The notes under the pieces: model-generated
Databases searched by the model: none
Told to the model about the DNA's origin: nothing
The model's input: only the letters and a program-made list of their open reading frames with translations
Assembly (NCBI GenBank): GCA_021613535.1
Contig: CP075497.1
Span: 1,364,001 to 1,428,000, forward strand
Source: Adineta vaga
Taxonomy: Eukaryota > Rotifera
Length of the DNA: 64,000 bases
Reading direction: 5' to 3'
Shown: positions 10,767-23,534 of the stretch, in pieces
Layout: the number at the start of each line of letters is the position of its first letter
Numbering within the stretch: the first letter of the stretch is position 1
Position numbers and translations under genes: made by a program

Positions 10767-12846
10767 TTGATGAGAATATTCAATGATATCTGACTTTTTC
10801 TTTTTCTTATTGTGACTTTAAAAAGTAATTGTATTTAATATTTTGTTGTTTTATTTATATAAGGAAATAATGATGAGTGTCATTTGGATAAAGAATAACA
10901 AAATGAATGAGAAAGTGTTGAGTAAAGAGAGATAAGTGTCTATGATGGATAGATGTGTGTAGACATATGTTTTCTTTTAAAAAGAAAAGTTAAAATTAGA
11001 AAGAAATTCAATATTGATTTAAAAGATTTTCTAAATGGAACTTTTTATTTTTGTTTCTTGTTCAATTTATATGATTAATAATATGTTACTTGAAGTCAAA
11101 GTAAAATTATTGATGATAAATTAGAGAAAATGGCATGAAGAAATGTGTCGGCAACGGATATGTGTTTCTTTTTCCTTTTTATTATTTCTATGATTGGAAA
11201 AAAAGAGGAGAAAGAGAGAGTGACATATGGGAAAAGAACGATAAGAACAAAGATTTCATAGGGCAGATGATGATGATGATGATGATCGTTCGGAAGTTGA
11301 TCTACACTTTGCTTATTAACGACAGACGGCGTCCGACTAGAAACAATTCTCTATTTGACTAGTTGAAGATCATCAGAGATGAATAGATTGTTATCACGCT
11401 AATTGGAAAGAATAAAGTGCTCAATCGATTCTCATTGCTTTTGTTTATAGATACATCACACAAGAAAACACCTTTAGATCGTCAAGTGGGATTAACATTT
11501 GATAAGAATCTTTTTATTAGAAATAGAGAAGAAAAAAAAAGAAGAAGTTATTCTAAGATGAAAATACTTCTTTCAATCGATTGAATAGAGGTCAATAGGA
11601 AATCAAATATAACGAAAGATGAACGGAAAAGCCCGATCATGCGCTGACACTCTTTAGTTAATTTGTTCATGCGTCCACTTCTCGTCCGTAGTGGAATTCC
11701 ATTCTATTGGATTTCTTTCCGGAACTAACTGAGACATTCTCTATAGACTATATAGAAAAAAAGAGAGATCGGTTTATTGACTTTGGAGTAGATCAATGTC
11801 TGCATTGATGATCTTATTAAGAAAAAGAAAAAATCTTATTCATTTCAATGAATTTCTTTTTCTTAAAAAATTGAATTAACATCTAAATGTCAATTATGAT
11901 TTGTTCATTTATTCTTTTTTAGATAAAGAAACGAATCAATTTTTCTTAAACAAAAGAAAAATAAGTTTCCGGCATTTGTGAAAGTGTTGAAAGGTACTTA
12001 TCTCTTTCGAAAATGATTATGTAAAACAAGATAAGCAATTTAACAATGTTAAACTACCGGAAGAAAATGCACATTGCTTGTCTCATCAATCATTTTCTTT
12101 TTCTTTTCATTATAATTTTCTTTTTTTATTTTACTATTTTGAAAAAAAAAAGAATTTATTGATTTGATCATATTTCTGTTGATTTAAGAGAAAATGAAGA
12201 TTCTTCATCAATGACTTGATCATTAACTTAAGGCAATATTCCGTTCTCAATAGTATTTACCCTCTTCTTTCTTTTCATATAAACTATTTTTCTTTCCTTT
12301 TCTCTTTTCTCTTTTCTCTTAATAACGTCGAAATATCATTGGTAATCATCCAATGAGGAAAAGAATATTTTATTTGTTCTGTCTTTCTATCCGTTGGCGT
12401 TGTTAACAAGCTACTCGAACATGAATGTAAAACATCGTGTCTCGTTGCAGTGGCACACGACTTGTCAACCAATGAGATTTTTTTTTCTTTTTCTTATCGA
12501 CAAATAGTAGTTAGAAGAGAGAATAACGATCATGTTAGACAAACTAACAGACGAACGTGTTTTTTTTCTTTTCTCTCTTCTCTCTTTTCCGACTCTTTTT
12601 TTCTTCTTCTTCTAATGTCTATTCGTTTAACAATATATTAACATTGGTAACTAGGAAAGAGAAAAAAGAAAGACGACTATTACAACTACGACTGTTCGCA
12701 TTCTTGTCGAAACACTTGCAAAATCATGTTAAGATATTAAAACTTGTTTTCAGATTATTTCTTTCGTTCTTTTTTTTTATTTTGAAAAACCATTTTCTTT
12801 ATTTTTATTCAGATAAAAAAAACCAAAAGAAATAAATCTTATTTCA
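10767..12846. other. Intergenic stretch upstream of Iroquois gene
   Basis: About 2.1 kb with no supported gene. It holds an (ATG/ATC) triplet run near 11268 and long pyrimidine tracts near 12460-12620. As the upstream flank of a developmental homeobox gene it is the natural place for enhancers, but no specific site can be named from sequence alone. Confidence 0.5.
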
Positions 12847-14149
12847 ATGAATAGAATAGCAGGTATCAATTCAACAGATTCGAATCCATATTCATCAATT
12901 AAAGTAAATTAATCTTATATTTTTATTGATGTTTCATTGTTTTTCTTCATCAAGGATTCGAATATGAATGTTGTTGGATTAACATCAGATTGTACAAGTT
13001 TAGTTAATTCTCATCCATGGCGTCATCCTTATTCGAATCCTTATATCTATGATGCAGCTACAGCTGTTGCTTTAGTTGGCTATACTCCATATACAACTGG
13101 GTAAAGTATCGATATAACATTTTTTTGTTTGAGTAAAAAGAAGAATAAATGGAATCACTTAGAGAAAAAGAGAAGAATAGCCTCAAGTATAATGAAGTGA
13201 ATGTATTAGTCTCTAAACGATGCATATCTATTTCTCATATTGAACTGATGCATAGAAAATGAAGATCATTTTCCAATGAGACACATTAGAATTTGAGAAG
13301 TTATTTTCTCTTTTTGTTTTTAGTTATTCTCCTCACATGGATTTAGCTGGAAGAAGAAAAAATGCCACACGAGAAACAACAGCAACATTAAAAGCTTGGT
13401 TATATGAACATCGAAAAAATCCTTACCCAACTAAATCAGAAAAAGTTTATTTAGCTATTATGACTAAAATGACACTAACACAAGTTTCAACTTGGTTTGC
13501 AAATGCAAGAAGACGATTAAAAAAAGAAAATAAAATGACTTGGTCACCAAGAAATAGGTAAATTTATTTATTTTTCTTAGAAAAATTTTCTTTTTGTTTT
13601 CTTTTCTTAAAAAGAACAACCGATGACGATGATGATGATAGACATGATGAAGAATCCAATAGTTCTCAATCAGATAATCAGTCGAATTCTCCATCTATTC
13701 AAACCAATCAAATTCCATCATCATCATCAACAACAACAACAATTCAAAGATCATTTCATTATTTATCACCACCATTAACTATTCTTCAACATCATCAAAT
13801 TCAACCCGAAAATATTTCAACAGGTTTATCTCATTTCAATCAATCATTCATTTCAATCGAGAATCTTTTCTTTGTAGATGAAAAAAGTTTAAAAAGAAAA
13901 TTTGATGAAAATTGCTCCGAAGAAAGAAAAAAACGTTGTGGAATTTGGTCACTTGCAGATATGGCGGAAACAAATCATAATAAAAAACAAATCAATTCAA
14001 ATCAACAAGATGAACAAATAAGATCAACTTCAATTGCTTCATCATCATCATCATCTTCATCTTCTTCATCATCTTTATCTCCAACATCATCATCACAACA
14101 TTTAGAAAAAGTTCCATCAATTGTTGGTGCATTTAAACCATTTAAATGA
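12847..14149 (+). CDS. irx: Iroquois-class TALE homeobox protein
   Basis: Five exons: 12847-12903, 12955-13100, 13324-13557, 13615-13823 and 13878-14149, 305 residues. The homeodomain starts at [16 protein letters not shown] and has the three-residue TALE extension ([12 protein letters not shown]). Its recognition helix is [15 protein letters not shown], essentially the animal Irx sequence. An acidic run (TTDDDDDD) follows the homeodomain. Near residue 225 the motif IWSLADMA matches the IWSLAE-type motif found after the homeodomain in Iroquois proteins. The product should be a nuclear transcription factor for patterning. The homeobox lies within one exon. It stands alone, with over 2 kb of non-coding DNA on each side; no second Irx gene is in the window. 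Confidence 0.93.
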
Positions 14150-15036
14150 TTTTAAAATGAACTCACTCATTATCGAGTGTCAGATAAATTCATTCCGCAT
14201 AAAATTAAACTCATTAATAAAGAAAAAAAAAGATGCCGGTCATAACAGTGAACATAAACTTATCTTTATATATCTTCTCGTCTTTATGTTGTATTTCTTT
14301 TCTCTCTCACTCTCTGTTTTTTTGTTCTTTATTCATTCGATTAATCTTTTCTTTATTCAAAACAAAATTCAATAATTCTATCAATATGAACTTTCTTTTT
14401 TTTCTTTCTCTTCTGATGAAAATCAATCTTTGATTATGTTGATATTTGTTTATATGAACAGACTTTTTCATTGACTGCAACTTATAAATATATGTGAATA
14501 TGCAGATGTTTCACTTGAGAATGATATATCTCATTAGATGAAATAGAAAGAAGAGAATTGTTTATTTAATTGAATCGAATAGATCAATTATTTATTAGAT
14601 TTACTTTTGAAATAAAAGAGAACTGCACGAAGATCGATTATTATCACCTTTTTTTTTTTTAAAGAAGTGAATCTTTATTTGATGATCAAATAAAAAGAAA
14701 AGTCAATTGAAATAAATTAACGTTTCATAGATCTCGTGATGTAATTCAGTTTATTCTTTGCGTGACCTGTCAAAGATTAAAAGAAACGTTTGTTCCATCT
14801 CACAGGTGTCTTTTTCTTTTGACTTATATTCAATAGGAGAAAAAAATTTCTTGCGAAGAAGAAAAAAAAAGATCTCTTCTATTTGGATTAATCTAAATAT
14901 TTATTTGAAATTAATCTAAACAATATTTCTCTTCTCTTTTAACAATAAATGATTGACACATTTAAAGATCAATCTAATCATCTTGAAAGATTAGACGAGA
15001 AAGAGAGAATGTCAGACTTGTTGAATGATATCTCGA

Positions 15037-15074
<38 letters not shown>

Positions 15075-16484
15075 AACTAATCAGATATGAGAATATTCAT
15101 CTGAGAACAAAGAAAAGATTTGATTTTCATCAAAGTCAATCGAATTTTCCTTTGGGAATTCATTTTCTTTTTCTCATTATTATTATTTCAAAGATTAAAA
15201 TTAAAATTGAAACGAAAAGAAAGTGAGAATGTTATCTTAACTTATTTGTCTAGACAAATAAACAAAAACATATTCAAGTGTATCACTTTCTCTCTCTCTC
15301 ATCACCACTTCACTAAACATATCCTCAACTAGAAAATACTTTTATCCATTAAATAAATCATTTATCATATAAACTTTTAATTGTTAATAGTCGAATATTT
15401 TAACTTATTTACATTTTATGGAGATATGATTATTATTAATCACTAAATCATGTGTTTTATCGTTCAATGACGAATCGTTCGAATGGATTAATGCATCAAC
15501 TAATGGCAAAGAAGTGGAGAAATTATTGATCATTCATTAAAAGTCGCATGAATACTTTCTTTTACTTAACAATCTCTACTTAAGATAGATATAAGAAACA
15601 ATTCAATGCAGATTTTTCTAGAAATGATCAATCATGGAATTGTAAATGATTTAAAAAAAAAGAAGATATTACTATTTTCATGATTTGTGAATGTAAGGAC
15701 ATCTGTGGATTATCATTATCAGTATAGTTCTTTTTGATTCTACGAAAAATGAAGAGATAAATTATTGTCTAAAAGTTTGTATTTCTTACAGTCGTGCGTT
15801 ATCTATGACGGAATTACGGATGGAACTCATGAGTAAGAGAAAAACGACCAATTTTTCTCGTTTTTTAATAATTTTACACAAACTTTTAGATAAAAATCTT
15901 GTCTGTTCGCGGGGCTTCATGTCATGTTGTAGATGAAGCGATCTCTATTATATAGTAATTCATTTTCACTCAAAATAGATCTATAAGAACGAGCAGAGGG
16001 AATATTAGACTATTGGTGATTCATGTCAATGAATATTAGAAAACGAAAGCTTTTTTCATGATTTCCGAAAAAATCGGATGATTTATTGGCAACCCTTGAT
16101 ATTTTTTATAAGTAATTTCAAGAATTGATGTACTTGAAGGAATGGAACAACTTTGAAAAAGATATGGCAAGTTTAGTAAAATCTTCTAAAAGCGAACATT
16201 AAGATTTAGTTCTCACCCTCAAATCGTAGCAAAACAATAATTTGAACTTTTTTTTTCTATTCATTGAATCGTTTTTGTAATTAATAACAATTGAAATATG
16301 GACCATGTTTAAAAAGAGATCTGTCATCCTCTTTCTCGATTTTAAAATTTTTACATCGACAAAAGATTTCATTGGTGTAGAAATGATCCAATAGAAAGAA
16401 GAAATTTAACTAACAGATGATTTCTTTTTCCTAATCTGAATAAAAGATTTTCATTTGAAATTTCAATTCGAAAGAGAACGTTTC
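14150..16484. other. Intergenic stretch downstream of Iroquois gene
   Basis: About 2.3 kb without a supported gene. It contains a GAAA tetranucleotide repeat at 15035-15071 and several A- and T-rich tracts. Short frames here are low-complexity and were not called. Confidence 0.5.
15035..15071. repeat. (GAAA)n microsatellite
   Basis: About nine perfect copies of GAAA in a row, in the non-coding interval between the Iroquois and ELL genes. Confidence 0.95.
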
Positions 16485-18475
16485 ATGGATCGAAATCTTC
16501 GTGGAAATCATCGATTTCGTTTAAATGAAGATTCCATATCAAATGATAATGGTAAATTGCATATATTTGTTAAATTAACTGATTCATGTATGAAAGCAAT
16601 TGAAACTTATATGAAACAAAATAAAAAAGGAAATTTATCAAATATTAAATTTAATTTAACTGGTGGAGTAAGATTAATTTATCGTTTATTTATTTATTTA
16701 TTTATTTTCTATTTGATTTTTATTTTCAAAGGAAATTTCAATTCCAATTAATAATAATGAAAGAAAAACATATTCTTTTCAAATTTCACCGGAAGATAAA
16801 ACACCTGAAGTATTTGAATGTATTAAACAAGTCAATCGAGAGTAAATCTTTAGAAGAAAACAGTACCGATAATTTTAGAAACTATTTTATTTTATTTAGT
16901 CAACTTGAAAGTTGTGGAACAATTGAACAACGAATAAGTATTCATGCACAAGAAGATGTTTATTCTATGACAAAAGTTAAAGTTACAGAATTTCAAAAAC
17001 ATGAAGAATTAACGAAAAAACAGTTCGTATTTATTTTTCAAAAGAATTTCAAATAAAAGATTTTTCTTTTCAAGAACGAAAGAAATTGGTGAAACTTCCA
17101 AAGCAATTTTAGAAAAGAAAACTCATAAATCATCAAATCCTCGTTCATCAATATCAACATTGAATAAAAATAAAACAAGAATTGGAACAAATCAAGATGA
17201 ACGTCTAAGTCCAATTCCAATTCCAATTCCAGTTCCAACAACAAATCAACCATCATCATTCGAAAGACCATTAAGGTTTGGGTTTCTTGATTTGATTTAT
17301 TTAATTTTGTTTTATTTTAAAGAGAAAGACTTGTTCATTTATTAGCAGCAAGAACTTATAAAAAACCCGATCTAATTGCACGATTAAAAACTGGTTTGAA
17401 AAATTTGATTTTCTTTGAAAACAAATTTCTTTTTCTATTTAAATAGAAGGTGGAATACGTGATGATGAAAAAGAACAATTAGATTCAATTTTATCTTCAA
17501 TATCAACTCAATCGAAAACTGGTGAATTTATTCTTTTAAAACAACTTTTAACAAGTGGAGAAGTTAATTATGATTGGCCTTTTTATCCAAAAGGAGAAGC
17601 AAATATTGTTCGAAAGTATTTTCAATTTCTTTTCGTATTTAATTTCACTATTTTGTTTCTCAAGAAAAATCAAAGAACTTCAAGCGAATACAACAAGATC
17701 AACAATAAATAAAACAAATAATGAAGTAAAAATTCTTTCGTTTCTTAAAAATCAAACTACTCGTTCATTTCAATAGATTACATCGAATTCAAAAAGTCTT
17801 ATATCTAATTCAAATTCTTCAATAAAACCGAAAACAATAATTTCAAATGAAAAATCTTCATTAGATAACGAAGAATCAACACAAAATCCGTTAAGTGATG
17901 AAAAAATGCAACAATGTAAAAATATATCTTTGAATATTGAAGTAAAAACTCTTTTCAATTCATTTAGTATCAGATATGTTGGATAAATTAACAAATGCAA
18001 TATCTGATAATGATAAATTTCATGAACAGTATGTTTTTTATATGTTAAATAGATAATTTTCATATGAAATTTTCGTAAATAGATTACTAAATGAAAATGA
18101 TTCAATTGATGAAAATGATTTAGATGAAATTGAAAAAGAATATCATCGTCTTGTTCCTGAATATAATCATTTAATTGATTATTTAAATGAAATTTCACAA
18201 AAATTTTCATTACTTCAACAAGAATTTCATGAAGATCAAGTTTGCTTTAATTTATTTTTTGAAAGAAAAAATTCGTTTGTTTTTTCTTTTAGAATAATGA
18301 AAAAGCGAAGAAAATTGTTGACGAATTTTTCTCATGTGAAACCAATGATGGATTTTTATTAAAACGTCAACGTGCTTTTCAATTACATAAGAAATTAAAT
18401 CATTTTCAAAAACTTTTACAAAAATCTTCTCCTACAAATTCTTTTTCTTCTGATGATGATGATGATGATAATTAA
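16485..18475 (+). CDS. ELL: RNA polymerase II elongation factor ELL
   Basis: Eleven exons in consistent phase give 485 residues: 16485-16667, 16732-16841, 16900-17022, 17075-17275, 17323-17393, 17447-17615, 17665-17725, 17777-17915, 17968-18028, 18083-18239 and 18293-18475. The N-terminal ELL domain has KLTDSCMKAIETY and SQLESCGTIEQRISIH. A middle stretch RLVHLLAARTYKKPDLIARL leads to DWPFYPKGE, both typical of ELL. The C-terminal occludin-homology coiled coil runs from about residue 370 (EKEYHRLVPEYNHLIDYL) almost to the acidic end. ELL suppresses pausing of Pol II in super elongation complexes. The fourth intron donor (GTTCGT) and the eighth (GTAAAA after ACAAT) were chosen because only they keep the frame. 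It heads a same-strand cluster. Confidence 0.9.
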
Positions 18476-18506
18476 TTAAATCTTTTCTTTTCTTTCTTTT
18501 TCAGAT
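18476..18506 (+). promoter_or_regulatory. Intercistronic spacer with trans-splice-type acceptor
   Basis: Only 31 bp separate the ELL stop from the aminopeptidase ATG. The spacer is almost pure pyrimidine and ends in TTTTTCAG two bases before the ATG. There is no room for a separate promoter and no AATAAA in the gap. This is the layout expected at an internal junction of a polycistronic transcript resolved by spliced-leader trans-splicing. That reading is an inference. Confidence 0.65.
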
Positions 18507-21303
18507 ATGACTTCATCAACATTTCGATTAAATCAACTTCGACAATTAATGAAATCGAAAGAATATTTTCATGATATCATTCATGCATATATTATTCCAA
18601 CAACGGATCCACATCGAGTAGATTTTCTTTTCCTTTTTAAAAAACAAAATTCTTTTTATCTTTCAAATAGAATGAATATGTTGCTGATCGATATAAAAGA
18701 AGAGAATTTATCTCAAATTTTACAGGATCAAATGGTTCTTTTTTGATTTGAGAATAAATGAAAATATTTTTCTATTTTCATTTTCAATAGGCACAGCTGT
18801 GATTACTGATAAAGATGCTCTTTTATGGACTGATGGAAGATATTTTGCTCAAGCAGAAAAAGAATTAGATTTAAATTCATGGAAATTAATGAAAGAAGGA
18901 ACAAAAGATGTTTTATCAATACCAAGTTGGATTTCTAAAGTAAAGAAAATTTATATTTAAAGAAATATTTAAAAAATATATAAATTTCAGAATTTAGAAA
19001 AGAATTCATTAATTGGTTGTGATCCACAATTAATTTCAATCAATGAATGGGAAGAATGGAATAAAACATTTGAACAAACTGATAAACAATTAGTTCCAAT
19101 TAATACTAATCTTATTGATATTTTATGGGCAAAACAAAGACCAGAATTACCAAATAATCAAATTTGGAAATATGATCTTCAATTTGCTGGTCAAATATCT
19201 TTTCGCATCTTTTTCTTGACTTTTCTTTTCATTTAGGTTTAACAATAACTGATAAATTATCTAAAGTTCGTTCAAAAATGAGTGAATATCAAGTCAATCA
19301 TTTAATTATTCATCGAACAGATGATGTTGCTTGTAAATATTTCTTTAGTTTTAATTTTCTTTCAGAGATTTTGTTTTTTAAAGGGTTATTTAATTTACGT
19401 GGTGGGGATATTCCGTTTAATCCCGTTTTTTTATCATTTGCAATTCTTTCATTTGATTCTGTCAAGTAAATTTTAATTGAAGAAATTTATATCAAAGATT
19501 TTCTTCTTTTAATTTAGATTATTTGTTGATTTAAATAAATTATCAAATGAATTAAAAAAAGATTTAGAAAAAGAAAAGATTTCGTTATTTTCCTATGATT
19601 TATTTTATGAAGAATTGAAAAACGATGTTCAATTACAAGATAAATCACAGAAATTTTGTGTATTATATTCAAAATTGAAGTTCTTTTTTTCTGTTTAAAA
19701 GAAATATTTTCTATTTAGACATCATCAATATGTAATCATGCTGTTCAAACAATAATTCCAAAAGTAAATTGACGAAAATAAAGGATTTTATTTTGAAATT
19801 TATTTTTTAAAAGAAACAATTAGTTCTTCAAGATGATATTGTTTATGATTTAAAATCAATTAAAAATGATTGCGAAATTCAAGGAATGAAATTTGCTCAT
19901 GTAAATTGCTTTTTGTTTTCGAAAGAAAGTTCTGTTTCAATTGAATTATTTAGATAAAAGATGGTGTAGCTCTTTGTTCATATTTACATTGGCTTGAAGA
20001 AAATGTATTGAATTTTTTGATAAGAATATCAAATTGTTTAGAAGAATTTCATTTGATTTAGATTGAAAATATTTCTGATATAAGCGAATGTTCAGGTGCT
20101 GAAAAATTAAGATTATTTCGAAGGTAAATTAATAAAGTATAGATGATTTTGATAGAATTTCATGTTTTAGTGAACAAATCAATTATTTGTATGATAGTTT
20201 TGAAACTATATCTGCTATTGGAAAAAATGGAGCAATTATTCATTATAAGTTCGAAATTACTTTTAGTTTAATTTTGAAGAAATGAAATGTTTTAGACCAA
20301 CAGAAGAATCTGATACAAAACTTGATAATAATCAATTATATTTAGTTGATTCAGGTGGACAATATAAGTAAAGATAGAAAAGATTTTGAATAGAACGAAA
20401 TTTTGTTTGATTTGTTTATTAAAGAGAAGGAACAACGGATGTAACACGAACAATTCATTTAGGTCAACCAACAGAATTTGAAAAGGTTTTTCTTTTCGAT
20501 TGAAAAATTTAAATTATTTTCTTGTTTTTCTTTATAAAAATCTAAAGGAATGTTTTACACGTGTTTTAAAAGGATTTATTTCATTAGCATCATGTTTATT
20601 TCCTCCCAATACAATAGGTGCACGATTAGATTCATTTGCACGTCGAGCACTTTGGGATGTTGGATTAGATTATCGACATGGCACTGGACATGGTGTTGGA
20701 TGTTGTCTTAATGTTCATGAAGGTTTCTTTTATGATATTATTTATTGTTTGATAATAAAATGTTTCTTTTTCAAAGGTCCACAATCAATTGGAACAAGAA
20801 TTCGATCGGATAACTATTTAGTTCCCGGAATGATTCTTAGTGATGGTAAAGATTTTCTTTGACAAAAAAAAACTAAAACTAAATAGTTTTCAATGAAAAA
20901 GAACCTGGTTTTTATTCTGATGATAAATTTGGTATTCGAATTGAAAATTGTGTTCTTGTTATTAAACAAAAATCTAAAGTTTGTTTTTTAAAAGGAAAAA
21001 ATGAATTTAATATTTAAAATGAAATATTTAGTATGCTTATTATAATGATGATTGGTTAACATTTGAACAATTAACAATGGTTCCAATTCAACGGAAATTA
21101 ATTCAACGTCAATTATTAACTGATGAAGAAGTTTGTTTAAATCATTTCTTAATTTGATTTTGATTTCTTTTTCTTTTTCAAAGATTAATTATATAAATGA
21201 ATATCATAAAAAAGTTTATGAATTACTTTCCAATGAAATGAAAAAACAAGGTGTTAAACAAAGTTTATTAGATTGGCTTGAAATCAATACACAACCAATT
21301 TAA
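18507..21303 (+). CDS. XPNPEP1: Xaa-Pro aminopeptidase 1 (cytosolic aminopeptidase P)
   Basis: Nineteen exons join in one frame to 617 residues, near the 623 of the human enzyme. First exon 18507-18617, last 21184-21303; introns are mostly 40-70 bp. It removes the N-terminal residue from peptides with proline in second position, using a two-metal pita-bread fold. Visible motifs: WTDGRYF in the N-terminal domain, DSGGQYKEGTTDVTRT with two metal-binding Asp, HGTGHGVG with the metal-binding His, and EPGFYSDDKFGIRIEN with the two metal-binding Glu. The usual TDEPG is expanded to SDVFNEKEPG at an exon junction, four residues longer, leaving the Glu in place. The product lacks a signal peptide, as for the cytosolic form. 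It follows ELL by 31 bp and precedes NitFhit. Confidence 0.93.
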
Positions 21304-21420
21304 TTCTTTCTCTCTTACTTGTGTTTTTAAAATTTAAATCAAACATCTTTTTAAAAGATTTCTTTTTGATGATTTTAGATCGTTTTTAATTCCTTGAATT
21401 TTATTTAGAATGGTAAATCA

Positions 21421-23534
21421 ATGTTTAATAAAATTCGAGTAAAATTCAATTGGTTTATTAAAACCAAAATTCTTTATCAAGAAATGTCAACTAAAACAAT
21501 TCGTATTGGTTTATGTCAATTAAATTCTCGTGATGATAAAGAAGAAAATTTTCGAATTGGACAAAAATTGATTAATGAAGCAAAAGAACAGAATGCTAAA
21601 GTTTGTTTTCTTTGCTAATTTGATAAGAAAAAAATTGTTTTCAAAACTGTAGATTGTATTTTTTCCTGAAGCATTCGATTATATTTGTGATTCGAAATTA
21701 GCGACAATTGAAAAAGCTGAACCAATTGATGGACCACTTATAAATGGATATCGAAAATTAGCAAAAGATAATCAATTATGGATTTCATTGGGTGGTTTTC
21801 ATGAACAAGTTCGATGTTTTTAAAAGTTAATTAATCAAAAATCTGTTTTTGTTTTCTTCGTCTTTAGACAAAAGATAAAAGTCGTATTTTAAATAGTCAT
21901 TTAATGATTAATGATCAAGGTGATATTGTTGGTCATTATTCAAAAATTCATTTATTTGATGTTCAAGCTGGCTCATTAAATATTCGAGAATCAGATTATA
22001 CACAATCTGGTTCAGTAATTCTTAATCCAATTGAAACACCATTCGGAAGAATCGCTCTTGGAATTGTTTGTTTCCCTTTCTTTTTTATAAAAGATTTGCT
22101 TCTCTATTTCTTATTTAGTGTTATGATCTTCGTTTTGTTGAATTTGCTCGTTTATTAACATCATCAGCAACAAAAGGTGCACAAATTCTGACTTATCCGA
22201 GTGCATTTACTAAACATACAGGAGAAGCTCATTGGGAAGTAAGTGACACATAAGGACTTTTTTTTTTGAGAAATATCAGAAAGAAAACTAATTAATATAA
22301 ATTCAGATTCTATTTGATAAAGTTCAATAAAACTTAAGTATAATTTGACATGAGATAATCTTTGGATTACAATAGTTATGATAAGAAGTTAATTAATTAA
22401 TATTCTATCAATCAAAATATAATTTAAAAGGATGCTTTTATTGTTTAAATAGAAAAAATGTTCAATTCAAATCATTTGTTTTATTTAGATATTACTTCGT
22501 GCACGTGCTATTGAAAATCAATGTTTTGTTATCGCTGCTGCTCAAGTTGGTTCGCATTCGAGTAAACGTGAATCTTATGGACATTCAATGGTTAGTTATC
22601 ACTGGTTTTTGTTTTCAAATGAAAATCCATTCTTTCAATAGGTTGTGGATCCATGGGGAAATATTTTATTAGATATGGGTTTAGAATATCCATCAATTCG
22701 TACAATTGATATTGATCTTGAACGTATTAAAATAATCAGAGATAAAATGCCAATTATTGAACATCGTCGACTTGATTTATATTCTTTAATATCAACAAAA
22801 AATATGATTTGTATTAAAAGGAAAAGATTATTTTCAAATGAAAAAAGAAGTCTTTTTTTCTCTTTCTTTTTCCAGTACCAATTAATAATAAAGATGACGA
22901 GAAAATCTCGTGGGGACAATTACAAATTACAGCCGGACAGATATTCTTTCGTTCAACATTATCCATGGCTTTAGTCAATAGGAAACCAGTTATACCGGGA
23001 CGTAAGTTCATATGAACATTACCGAAATAAATATCATATCTTATTTTGTTATGTTTTTATGAAATTCAGATGTGCTTGTATCGCCTATTCGTTGTGTTGA
23101 ACGATTTTCTGATTTAAATTCTGAAGAAATTCATGATTTATTTTTAAGTACACAATTAATTGCAAAAAAAATTGAAGAATTTTTTCAAGCAAAGTCATTA
23201 AGTATTGCAATACAAGATGGAGAATATGCTGGACAAACTGTTAAAGTAATGATTTTTTCTTAATTAATTTTATTTGAAGAAGAAAACAAAAACTAATGTA
23301 ATTTTTTTTAGCATGTTCATGTTCATATTCTTCCACGAAAAGCTGATGATTTCGAAGATAATGATACGATTTATCATGAGGTTTGTTTTCATAAATAATA
23401 AACAAAACATTTGAAAATTTCTTTTGAGTTTTTAGTTAGCTCATCATGATAAAAAAGAAAAAGGATGGAGAGAAGAACAAGAAATGATTAATGAAGCAAA
23501 AGTTTTTAGAAAATTATTTTATCCTGATCAATAG
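21421..23534 (+). CDS. NitFhit: NitFhit fusion protein (nitrilase-like plus FHIT)
   Basis: Ten exons: 21421-21600, 21653-21808, 21868-22065, 22119-22238, 22489-22590, 22642-22810, 22876-23001, 23070-23245, 23312-23380 and 23436-23534; 464 residues. The Nit half (to about residue 310) has the catalytic Glu in FFPEAFDY, Lys in HYSKIHLFD and Cys in GICYDLRF. Nit1 proteins hydrolyse deaminated glutathione. The Fhit half has [17 protein letters not shown] and the HIT motif [11 protein letters not shown]; Fhit cleaves diadenosine polyphosphates. Fusion of the two is known from flies and nematodes and absent from vertebrates. The start is uncertain: ATG 21421 gives a basic, presequence-like leader, while ATG 21484 (MSTKTIRIG) may follow a 5'UTR intron. 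An acceptor TTTAG lies at 21404-21408. The fifth interval, 250 bp, is by far the longest intron. Confidence 0.93.

Noticed and set aside
11135-11362. Plus-strand frame with a run of six Met
   Set aside because: It comes from an ATG triplet run and GA-rich DNA; no acceptable start context or domain.
15035-15071. GAAA repeat considered as part of a CRISPR or regulatory array
   Set aside because: It is a simple microsatellite. There are no spacers, and the genome is eukaryotic.
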